Shown one piece after another: positions 53,391 to 61,323 of a stretch of 64,000 nt of DNA (positions are counted from its first letter, which is position 1; every line of letters begins with the position of its first letter). Under the pieces are notes generated by a model, which saw nothing but the letters and a program-made list of their open reading frames with translations, was not told the DNA's origin and searched no databases. Location: contig NZ_FNEO01000001.1 in NCBI RefSeq assembly GCF_900100165.1, positions 62,001-126,000 on the forward strand. Direction: 5' to 3'. The DNA is from Flavobacterium glycines (GTDB taxonomy: Bacteria > Bacteroidota > Bacteroidia > Flavobacteriales > Flavobacteriaceae). A program made the translations under genes and the position numbers.

Positions 53391-54117
53391 TGTTGATTTT
53401 ATATTGATAAGTTTGATTCAAACTCTCCAAAAGGAAATTTGAATTGGCAAATATGGTATTTTTTAATCGTTTAGCCAAAAAATCTGCATCGCCACCCGTT
53501 AAAATTATGATAATATTTTTACAAGCTGCCTTATATTCATCTATAAAACCGTCAATCTCATAGACCAATCCGTTAACCACTCCTGAATGAATCGACTGAA
53601 CCGTTGATTTCCCCACATAAGATTCGGAACTTTCCAAAGTCAACAACGGAAGTTTAGCCGTAAACTGATGCAAGGATTCGTATCGCAATCGCAATCCGGG
53701 CGCAATGGCCCCTCCCTGATACACATTGTTTTCATCGACAAAATCATAGGTAACACAGGTTCCAGCATCAATTACCAATCGATTCTGATTAGGATACAAC
53801 AAAGTCGCTCCCGCAGCAAGCACCATTCTGTCGATTCCTAAAGTTTTTGGAGTGCCATAATTATTGCTGAATGGAAAAATATCTTCATGAGAAACAAAAT
53901 GCACTGTAACTTCTGTTTCGAATGCCAAAAAAGATTGCCTCTCAACATCTCCCACCGAAGAAACTACCAAATGGCTTATCGTTTCAAACTTTTCTAAAAT
54001 ATTTTCTATACATTTCCCAAGCTCTGTTTTATCAAAAACAAAGCCCTCTACACAGGTATCACCCTCAAAAACAGCAGCTTTAATTCGGGTATTCCCCACA
54101 TCAACAGTTAATATCAT
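53383..54117 (-). CDS. coaX: Type III pantothenate kinase
   Basis: Starts coenzyme A synthesis by phosphorylating pantothenate. The 244-aa protein has the ASKHA phosphate-1 loop MILTVDVGNTRIKAAVF, the region GIDRMVLAAGATLL, LVIDAGTCVTYDFVDENNVYQGGAIAPGLRLR (type III signature) and VVNGLVYEIDGFIDEY with ILTGGDADFLA. Length is normal. It is the first gene of the minus-strand envelope cluster; a near-consensus TATCTTCG lies at 54137-54144. Confidence 0.96.
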   Translation of the reverse strand: MILTVDVGNTRIKAAVFEGDTCVEGFVFDKTELGKCIENILEKFETISHLVVSSVGDVERQSFLAFETEVTVHFVSHEDIFPFSNNYGTPKTLGIDRMVLAAGATLLYPNQNRLVIDAGTCVTYDFVDENNVYQGGAIAPGLRLRYESLHQFTAKLPLLTLESSESYVGKSTVQSIHSGVVNGLVYEIDGFIDEYKAACKNIIIILTGGDADFLAKRLKNTIFANSNFLLESLNQTYQYKINND

Positions 54118-54169
54118 ATTTTAGCTTTTGGTTTAGCGAAGATACAAATAGATTTTTTCTTAAAATTGT

Positions 54170-54200
54170 TTTGCATATATTAAAAATGGTTCTATATTTG
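54170..54200 (+). promoter_or_regulatory. tRNA-Phe promoter
   Basis: TTTG (54170-54173), 19-nt spacer, TATATTTG (54193-54200): both boxes exact, 17 nt before the mature tRNA 5' end. Confidence 0.85.
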
Positions 54201-54216
54201 CACCCGCAACAAGCAC

Positions 54217-54289
54217 GGTACCTTAGCTCAGATGGTAGAGCAATGGACTGAAAATCCATGTGTCCCTGGTTCGATCCCTGGAGGTACCA
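54217..54289 (+). tRNA. tRNA-Phe (GAA)
   Basis: 73 nt cloverleaf: acceptor GGTACCT/AGGTACC with discriminator A, D-arm GCTCAGATGGTAGAGC, anticodon arm ATGGA-CTGAAAA-TCCAT with anticodon GAA, T-arm with GGTTCGATCC. CCA is not encoded. It stands alone with its own promoter and terminator. Confidence 0.98.
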
Positions 54290-54290
54290 C

Positions 54291-54320
54291 AAAACCCGAA
54301 TAGTGATATTCGGGTTTTTT
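54291..54320 (+). terminator. tRNA-Phe terminator
   Basis: AAACCCGAATA, GTGA loop, TATTCGGGTTTTTT; directly after the tRNA. Confidence 0.92.
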
Positions 54321-54360
54321 GTTTTTATAGGTTTTTGAAAAAAAAATACAATCACAAAAA

Positions 54361-54390
54361 CAAAAAACCTCCCGTTTCCAGGAGGCTTCT
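54361..54390 (-). terminator. PUL operon terminator after GH127
   Basis: Minus strand AGCCTCC, loop TGGAAAC, GGGAGGTTTTTTGTTT. Lies 38 nt after the GH127 stop. Confidence 0.8.
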
Positions 54391-54427
54391 TCACTACAAA
54401 TTAAAAATTAAAAAAATTCATTTTAGA

Positions 54428-56800
54428 TTACTTCATCAAACGTACTTCATAAATACCCGTAATTGATGAATTCGGTTTTGCCTGGAATTTTACTTCCAGC
54501 AATTTTGGATTTAACTTTAAAATTTCAGCAGGAATTGCAATCATTTTATCAATAAACTGATTGCCTTCTTTTCCATCCATTGCAATCGAAGCAACTAAAA
54601 CAGCATTTACATAAACATCAAAATTTCTATTTTTATCCGAACCGAAATAAGTGATTCTTAAATTGCGCGTTTCCCCTTTTGGGTTTTTCAATTCGTAACT
54701 AAAAAATCCTGTTCCGTTTCGGTAATGACGCTCTTTATAAATTCCTGTATCGGTTTTCTCTCCTTTAAAGTTATGATCATTTTCCGGTTGCTGTTCGCCG
54801 GCAGTAATCATATCTACAGTCTGAGCTTCCAATTTCATTTTAGCATCTTCTCTTTCTTTTATTGCCGCCTGCAATTCAGGTAATTTCTCTTTTGTGGTAT
54901 ATGGCCAGTACAACATGTATCGGGCATCGTGGATTTCGAAAAAAGGAATCAGTTTCAAATTTTTAAACTTATCCTGATAAGTAATATCCGAAATGGAGTA
55001 ACTAAAAGGCTGATTTTTCACTTCTTTTAGAGACTGTGCCAAATCAGTAGTATTTGAAACTAACATAGGTGCGTCTTCGATTGGATAAATAGGTCCGCTT
55101 GCAATATGTCCCATTCGGCTTCCATCGGCTTTCAATCCTGTTAAATCCGTTGTATCTGTAACGGCCGCTAAAACAATTGGCCCATGCAAAAATGAAACCC
55201 AAGCCGATTTATCCGGAAGTTGTTCCGCGGCATTATGCATTGGCAAAATAACCGAAATTACATCTCCTGATTTCCATTTTCGATTAATGGCAACATAAGA
55301 ATTCGCATCTTTTTCAAATGCCACTTCCTGACCGTTCACCTTAATTTTTAATTCTCCATTCGTCACCCACGAAGGATATCTGAACTTAACTGCGAACTTT
55401 TGAGCTTTTTTCAAATCCAATGTAAAAACAGATTGTTCTTCGAAAGGGAACTTCGTATTTTGCGTTAGCTTCAATCCTTTTTCTTTCCATTCTAAAGTGG
55501 AAGGAATAAAAAGATTCACATACAAACTAGCCGCATCGTGAGCATAAATCATTTCGCCGTATTTCCCGTGATTTTCTAAACCGGACCCCACACAACACCA
55601 AAAAGATTCCTGCGGCTCTGAATACACACGGTAATGACGCGGACGAATTGGCGTAAAATACACAAATCCGCCATCAGGATGCTGCGATGACAAGATATGA
55701 TTGTAAGTGGTGCGCTCGTAATAATCCATATATTTTGCATCCGGATGCGCCAAAAACAAATGCTTAGACAATTTAAGCATATTATAACTGTTGCAGGTTT
55801 CAGGTCCCTCTCTGGATTCCAGCATTGACGAAAAATCATTCGAAGGATTAAAATGTTCTCTAACACTATTCCCTCCAATAGAAATCGTTCTATGATCAAC
55901 AACCGTATTCCAAAAAAAGTTAGCCGCATCTGCCCATTTTGCATCTCCGCCTACTTCCGCAACACGCATAAAACCGATTACTTTTGGAATTTGTGTATTG
56001 GCATGAATGCCATTTAATTTATCTTCGTTTTGCAACAACGGATTCAAAATAGTCTTGTGGGAGAACTTTTCGGCCAAAGCCAAATATTTTTTATCTCCCG
56101 TAATAGCAGCTACATCGGCAAAAACTTCATTCATTCCACCATGCTCACTTTTTAACATTGTTTGGATTTGCTCATCAGAAAGATTTGCTGTCAATTTCAA
56201 ACACCAATCAGATAATTGGACCAGCATTCTTTTAGCCTTTTCATTTCCGGTTAATTTATAAGCATCTACAAGTCCGGCATAAATTTTATGGACATTATAC
56301 CAAGGCACCCATTTTCCGTTTAATGAAAAACTCCCTGCATCGATCTTGCCTTTTGCAATATCAGCCCATAATGCTTTACTCCCGGGAACCCCACCTATAT
56401 ATCCGTCTCCATTTTTTAATTGGCATTTTTCTAAATTATCCAACATATAATCGAGACGCTTTTTTATTTGTTGGTTGCCCGTTGCGGCGTACATCTCCGA
56501 CAAAGCCGAAAGATAATGTCCACCAATATGGCCATCTAAACCTGTATTTTCCCAATTGCCGTAATTCTCCTTTAATGGCTTGATTCCGGCTTCCTTTAAA
56601 TAGGGAGCCAACAATCTGTCAGCATCCAGTGATAAAATGTATTTCATATCCGTTTGTTGCGCCTTTTGAAAAGGGCTATCCAACAAACGAACAGACGACA
56701 ACGGAAAACTTTGTAATTGCCCCTGTTGCCCATAAGTAGCAGCACTCAGCGTAAGTAAAACAACCGACCACAGATTGTTTTTTACATTTTTTAATATCAT
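54428..56800 (-). CDS. GH127 beta-L-arabinofuranosidase (DUF1680)
   Basis: Removes beta-L-arabinofuranose residues. The 790-aa product has a signal peptide ending near AATYGQQ and an (alpha/alpha)6 barrel. Catalytic and zinc residues of the characterised family member are all present: acid/base Glu in GGNSVREHFNP (Glu315), Zn ligands in GPETCNSYNML (Glu334, Cys336), and the Cys pair in FWCCVGSGLENHGKYGE (Cys402 nucleophile or ligand, Cys403). C-terminal beta domains follow (about 430-790), the last being GH127-type carbohydrate-binding-like. It is last in the locus, 59 nt after GH51, without its own promoter. Confidence 0.92.
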   Translation of the reverse strand: MILKNVKNNLWSVVLLTLSAATYGQQGQLQSFPLSSVRLLDSPFQKAQQTDMKYILSLDADRLLAPYLKEAGIKPLKENYGNWENTGLDGHIGGHYLSALSEMYAATGNQQIKKRLDYMLDNLEKCQLKNGDGYIGGVPGSKALWADIAKGKIDAGSFSLNGKWVPWYNVHKIYAGLVDAYKLTGNEKAKRMLVQLSDWCLKLTANLSDEQIQTMLKSEHGGMNEVFADVAAITGDKKYLALAEKFSHKTILNPLLQNEDKLNGIHANTQIPKVIGFMRVAEVGGDAKWADAANFFWNTVVDHRTISIGGNSVREHFNPSNDFSSMLESREGPETCNSYNMLKLSKHLFLAHPDAKYMDYYERTTYNHILSSQHPDGGFVYFTPIRPRHYRVYSEPQESFWCCVGSGLENHGKYGEMIYAHDAASLYVNLFIPSTLEWKEKGLKLTQNTKFPFEEQSVFTLDLKKAQKFAVKFRYPSWVTNGELKIKVNGQEVAFEKDANSYVAINRKWKSGDVISVILPMHNAAEQLPDKSAWVSFLHGPIVLAAVTDTTDLTGLKADGSRMGHIASGPIYPIEDAPMLVSNTTDLAQSLKEVKNQPFSYSISDITYQDKFKNLKLIPFFEIHDARYMLYWPYTTKEKLPELQAAIKEREDAKMKLEAQTVDMITAGEQQPENDHNFKGEKTDTGIYKERHYRNGTGFFSYELKNPKGETRNLRITYFGSDKNRNFDVYVNAVLVASIAMDGKEGNQFIDKMIAIPAEILKLNPKLLEVKFQAKPNSSITGIYEVRLMK

Positions 56801-56859
56801 AATTTTTTGTTTTTGGTTGGGTTAAAGAAAAACAAACTCCTCCTTGATTTGTTTCTAAA

Positions 56860-59466
56860 TTATTTTTTGGTTTTTATTCGAATAAGCGAAAATGAATAAG
56901 CCGGTAATTCCGAAGAAAATGCCTCGCTTACAGCAATTGTATCCTTTTTTGGTAATGCTGCTTTACTGTCAGGTGCTCCGGTCAAAACAATACGACTTGC
57001 TTGTGAAGCAGTAACTCCTAAATTTTTCAAGTCTAATTGTGTATTTACTGCAACTGGAAGCATATTGACTAATTTCAAGATTAAATCATTGCTTTGGCTG
57101 TCGCGTACAACCGAAACCCCGATGCGTTTTCGAACCGATTCATTAGCGTCAGAAAGCTTAATTTCATTTGGCAAATAAACATCTCCTGCATTGTTTCCGT
57201 GCATTTTTTGAACCTGATAACCCACTGTAGGTTTCACTTCCGCATTATTGAAATAAATAATATCCGGATTCCATTGCGTGTGTCCTTCCTTAGCCAACAT
57301 TGGTGCAATAGACGCCATACTTACCACATCGCCGTTGCGCTCAACAGATGTTAAATATAAGGCTTCCGCCAAAGCGGTTTCGATATTATTAGGACGTCCC
57401 GGTAAAAAAGCAGCGTATTCCCCGAGATATACTTTTGATTTGGAACGATCGTATTTATCATAAAAATCCTGATTATTGATGAACCAACCCACCGATTCAT
57501 AATAATGTTCGTCCACCATTGGGATATTCAGCTTATCGGCAATTGCCCAGCCTTCATTATAATCGGTTCCTTCATAAAACGGGCCAACAGTTCCAATAAC
57601 AGTAATTTCAGGATGTTTTTCTTTTACCGCATTAAAAATCATTGTAAAACGTTCTTCAAAAATATCGGTAATCAAATCCTCATTTCCTATGCCAATATAT
57701 TTCAAATTAAATGGTTTTGGATGACCTGCTTCGGCTCTTTTCTTACCCCATTTGGTATTCACATCACCATTAGCATATTCGATTAAATCCAAAATATCCT
57801 GAACATATTCATCCATGTCAGACATTGGGATTCCGCCTTGTTGTCCTGCTCCGCCTGTTCCTGAATTCTGACAGGGAACTCCCGCAGAAACTACCGGCAA
57901 AGGTGCTGCCCCCATATCTTCACAAAACTGAAAATACTCAAAATACCCTAATCCCATCGACTGATGATAGCCCCAAAGATTGCGTTGGCCTTTTCTGGAT
58001 TCCAATGGTCCGATGGTATTTTTCCAATGGTAAATATTTCCTAAACCATCTCCATGAGCCACGCAGCCACCCGGAAAACGCATGAATTTTGGCTTAATAT
58101 CAGCAATAGTCTGAGCTAAATCGGCACGAAGACCATTTTTACGCCCTTTGAATGTTTTTTGCGGAAACAGCGAAATCATATCTAAAGCAACAGTTCCAAC
58201 ACTTTGAGGTATAATTTCTAATTTGGCATCACTTACTGTTTTTGCCGCCACTAAAACAGTCGTGTATTTTTTCCAATTGGCACTATTCGAATTGATAGTC
58301 GTTTCAGCATATTTTTCGCCATTTTTACCCGTTAAACGAATGAGTAGTTTTGTATTAGCTGCAGCCAAATTTCGAGCAAACAATGAAAAATCATATTTCT
58401 CTCCGGCTTTCAAAGCAATACCATCAAAACCTTCATTGCTGAGACCTTTTCCGATTTCAGTTGTTTTCAAAACCGCATAATGCTTATTGTTTTCGTGAAT
58501 TGGCAAAAGCGAATCAATAGTAAATGTATTTTGGTTTCCTGCTACACTCCATGATTTCGTGCTATTCCATGATTTATCACGACCTTCTTTATCGCTCAAA
58601 GCGTATTCAAAATCACGATTCTGAATCAACTCGGCATACAATCCGCCATCGGCAGCATAATTAATGTCTTCAAAAAATACTCCGGTAAGCATATTGCTTA
58701 TTTTTTTGCTTTGAGCAGCATTTACCGTAATCGAAGCATTAACATTTTTAAGATTCGCAAAACGGGTATTATCGGTTTTTGAAGTTTCTCCATTCAACTG
58801 GTTTTTATAACTCACCAATTGTTCGGCTTTGATTAAATTATTCACCAGCTCCCAGGACACCTGAAAAACGGTCCCTTTTTGAGCTATACCTTCAACAGCA
58901 ATTGTTTCTCTCAAATCAGTACGCTCCGATTCCTGAATTGTTTTTGTAACCGAATAATTCACAAAATCACTTGTGGTTACGGCATGCAAACCGTTTTTAG
59001 AACTCATCCATGACACTGAAAAAACCCCATTATTTTGAGAAAGAATTGGCTTCAAGCAATTATTGTCCTTCATAACCGCAGGATACGATTGACGTCCCCA
59101 AGTGATTAAATCTTTAGAAGCGGCATGAGCAAAAGTGCCGTCTTTATCATTCAGACTCCATACACAATGCCACATTCCGTCAGCAGCTTTAAAAAGATAA
59201 GGCGCTATCATCTTTTTTTGCGAACCCCATCTTCCATAATCAGAAAGTAAAAAATTATAATTCTGCCCTATCGCATTCCAATTTTTCTTATCGACACTCC
59301 AGGCAAATTGCAATCCCGTTCTGCCCAATAAATTCTCGGGCGTATATGCAAATAAATATACTGAACCCGGATGGGCTGACTTGCTATTGTTTTTTGCATA
59401 AGTGGGTAAGACCATTACAAAACTCATCACAAATGCAACAATATGCAGTTTCATTCTATTCTTCAT
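56860..59466 (-). CDS. GH51 alpha-L-arabinofuranosidase with N-terminal GH43-like fragment
   Basis: Releases alpha-L-arabinofuranose from arabinan or arabinoxylan. The 868-aa exported protein (signal ending near PTYAK) has three parts. Residues 30-225 have propeller-like repeats (FAWSVDKKNWNAIG, DGMWHCVWSLNDKDGTFAHAASKDLITW), resembling part of a GH43-like fold but too short for five blades and without visible catalytic triad. Residues 245-430 contain a CBM4/9-like jellyroll. Residues 430-868 are the GH51 barrel and C-terminal beta domain with acid/base Glu596 (IGIGNEDL) and nucleophile Glu683 (YLGEYAAF). It has its own promoter at 59503. Confidence 0.9.
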   Translation of the reverse strand: MKNRMKLHIVAFVMSFVMVLPTYAKNNSKSAHPGSVYLFAYTPENLLGRTGLQFAWSVDKKNWNAIGQNYNFLLSDYGRWGSQKKMIAPYLFKAADGMWHCVWSLNDKDGTFAHAASKDLITWGRQSYPAVMKDNNCLKPILSQNNGVFSVSWMSSKNGLHAVTTSDFVNYSVTKTIQESERTDLRETIAVEGIAQKGTVFQVSWELVNNLIKAEQLVSYKNQLNGETSKTDNTRFANLKNVNASITVNAAQSKKISNMLTGVFFEDINYAADGGLYAELIQNRDFEYALSDKEGRDKSWNSTKSWSVAGNQNTFTIDSLLPIHENNKHYAVLKTTEIGKGLSNEGFDGIALKAGEKYDFSLFARNLAAANTKLLIRLTGKNGEKYAETTINSNSANWKKYTTVLVAAKTVSDAKLEIIPQSVGTVALDMISLFPQKTFKGRKNGLRADLAQTIADIKPKFMRFPGGCVAHGDGLGNIYHWKNTIGPLESRKGQRNLWGYHQSMGLGYFEYFQFCEDMGAAPLPVVSAGVPCQNSGTGGAGQQGGIPMSDMDEYVQDILDLIEYANGDVNTKWGKKRAEAGHPKPFNLKYIGIGNEDLITDIFEERFTMIFNAVKEKHPEITVIGTVGPFYEGTDYNEGWAIADKLNIPMVDEHYYESVGWFINNQDFYDKYDRSKSKVYLGEYAAFLPGRPNNIETALAEALYLTSVERNGDVVSMASIAPMLAKEGHTQWNPDIIYFNNAEVKPTVGYQVQKMHGNNAGDVYLPNEIKLSDANESVRKRIGVSVVRDSQSNDLILKLVNMLPVAVNTQLDLKNLGVTASQASRIVLTGAPDSKAALPKKDTIAVSEAFSSELPAYSFSLIRIKTKK

Positions 59467-59502
59467 TGGTTTTATTCTTTATAAAATTTTGGTTGGAATT
59501 AA

Positions 59503-59510
59503 CAAATGTA
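59503..59510 (-). promoter_or_regulatory. Promoter -7 element for GH51-GH127
   Basis: Minus strand TACATTTG matches TAnnTTTG, 37 nt before the GH51 ATG and downstream of the SusD terminator, so the enzymes can be transcribed apart from susCD. Confidence 0.65.
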
Positions 59511-59542
59511 AAAAAAACATTTATTAATTCAGGTTATAAATA

Positions 59543-59577
59543 AAAAAACCTTCTTGAAACTTAAGTTCCAAGAAGGC
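59543..59577 (-). terminator. Terminator after SusD
   Basis: Minus strand CCTTCTTGGAAC, loop, GTTTCAAGAAGG then TTTTTTTATTT. Lies 34 nt after the SusD stop; may partly terminate the susCD transcript before the enzyme genes. Confidence 0.88.
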
Positions 59578-59610
59578 ATCTATTAAAAAATATATTATTT
59601 GATAGTCCTG

Positions 59611-61296
59611 TTAATTAGTATATCCAGGATTTTGTTCCAACACCGCATCTTTATTCAGTTGTATTTCACTTAGTGGAATTGGTAAAAGCATATGAAAACT
59701 TTGTAAACCATTAGTAGTCTCAATTGCCCCACCTGCAAGTGGCGCTGTTCCATTTAATGTAGTAGCACGGGCTAACAATGTACCTGTTCTAACTAGTGTC
59801 ATTCTGCGATTCTCTTCCCCTAATAACTCTCTAACCCTTTCATCCAAAATAAAATTTAAAGTAATATCAGCAGCAGTTATAAGACTAGCATTAGCTCTTG
59901 CTCTAAGTTTATTTATATCGTTAGCTGCACCTAAAAGATTATTTCTTTTAAAACGTGCTTCAGCTCTTAACAAATAAGTTTCACCTAAACGCATAATAAT
60001 AAAATCTTTCCATGTACCATAACCAAATTCATCCTTAGGATCTAAATAGCCCCACTTTGTAGTATAAGGAACATATTTATAAATAGTATCTGCCTTAAAT
60101 ATTTTTAACTGACTGTTATCTGCCAAAGTAAAAGTAATATCTTGCCCGTAAGGTACTGGTTTACCGTAAACAGTACTATATTTTGCATCAGGATTATTAA
60201 AGTAATGTTTACGATGAATTGAATATTTAGAATTACGTATATCCGTTCCTGTTCCTTTATAAAGATTATAAACAACCCAATTATTCAATCTAACTCTACC
60301 TATTCCTCGTCCTCCTAATGTATCAGCTACTTTCATACCCGGCAAATCATGATAAGAACCTTGCCATACTCTACGTTGTTGAGGATTTCCTGTACTTCCA
60401 TTAGCTACAGCACTTGGATTTTCCTGTTCTAAAACCCAAATTGCCTCAGTATTCCCCTGTTTTCTTCTTTGATTTCCAGAAAAGAACATATCAGAAAAAG
60501 CATCTCCCGGAAGGGCTTTTTTTACCCCATATCTATTGGTAATCAAACTAAATTTCCCACTGTTAATTATAGCATCACATTGAGCTTCAGCCAAATCAGG
60601 TTTATTAACACGTAAATAATATTCAGCTAATAATTGCTGAGCCATTGCTTTGTTAGCTCTTGCTTTAAAAGTCAAAGCATCTATATCTTGAAGTTTATCA
60701 GCTGCAAAAAGTAAATCTTCTTCAATTAATTTATTAACATCATCTAAAGATGCTCTGACAAAATCTGTTTTTGCCCCCAATAATGGCTCTTTTACTAATG
60801 GCACTCCTCCATATAAAGTTGCTAACATATTATAGCAATAAGCTCTAAAAAAACGAGCTTCACCATTAAATCGATCTAACTCTAGTTGTGTCACCCCTAC
60901 AGTAGCACCACTTTCAGCCGATTTAATAATAATATTAGCATTATTAATAATTTTATACAGAGAGGTCCATAATTTACTTGACGCCCCATCCGTCGATTTA
61001 AGTTGTGAATAATCAAAGTAAGGTCGAGCCATACCATTAGACCTTCCTGCAGGAGCCCAAAGAATGTCAGTTCCAAGCTGAAACATCCCTATAAAAGTTT
61101 GATCCTGATCAGTGGTATACAAAGTACTTAAACTATTGTACAATCCAATTTCTGATGCATCAAATCCAAGTTTATCATTTAAAGATTCTGGTGCAAAGGA
61201 ATTCAAAACCTTTTCGTCCAAGAAAGAATCACTACATGCCGTAGTTAACATACACAAGCCAATGATACTTGTTAAAAATTTAATATATTTTTTCAT
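59611..61296 (-). CDS. SusD/RagB-family glycan-binding outer-membrane lipoprotein
   Basis: Surface lipoprotein that caps the SusC channel and binds glycans. The 561-aa protein has a lipobox (MLTTAC, Cys at about 21), the SusD N-terminal TPR-like region (NNANIIIKSAE, FNGEARFFRAYCYNMLATLYGGVPLV, LAEYYLRVNKPDLAEAQCDAII) and the C-terminal RagB/SusD domain (IIMRLGETYLLRAEARFKRNNLLGAANDINKLRARA, LDERVRELLGEENRRMTLVRTG, PIPLSEIQLNKDAVLEQNPGY). It follows SusC by 27 nt. Ligand specificity cannot be read, but the enzymes next to it suggest arabinose-containing glycans. Confidence 0.97.
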   Translation of the reverse strand: MKKYIKFLTSIIGLCMLTTACSDSFLDEKVLNSFAPESLNDKLGFDASEIGLYNSLSTLYTTDQDQTFIGMFQLGTDILWAPAGRSNGMARPYFDYSQLKSTDGASSKLWTSLYKIINNANIIIKSAESGATVGVTQLELDRFNGEARFFRAYCYNMLATLYGGVPLVKEPLLGAKTDFVRASLDDVNKLIEEDLLFAADKLQDIDALTFKARANKAMAQQLLAEYYLRVNKPDLAEAQCDAIINSGKFSLITNRYGVKKALPGDAFSDMFFSGNQRRKQGNTEAIWVLEQENPSAVANGSTGNPQQRRVWQGSYHDLPGMKVADTLGGRGIGRVRLNNWVVYNLYKGTGTDIRNSKYSIHRKHYFNNPDAKYSTVYGKPVPYGQDITFTLADNSQLKIFKADTIYKYVPYTTKWGYLDPKDEFGYGTWKDFIIMRLGETYLLRAEARFKRNNLLGAANDINKLRARANASLITAADITLNFILDERVRELLGEENRRMTLVRTGTLLARATTLNGTAPLAGGAIETTNGLQSFHMLLPIPLSEIQLNKDAVLEQNPGYTN

Positions 61297-61323
61297 CTTA
61301 TTATATTTTAAATTAAACAGGAG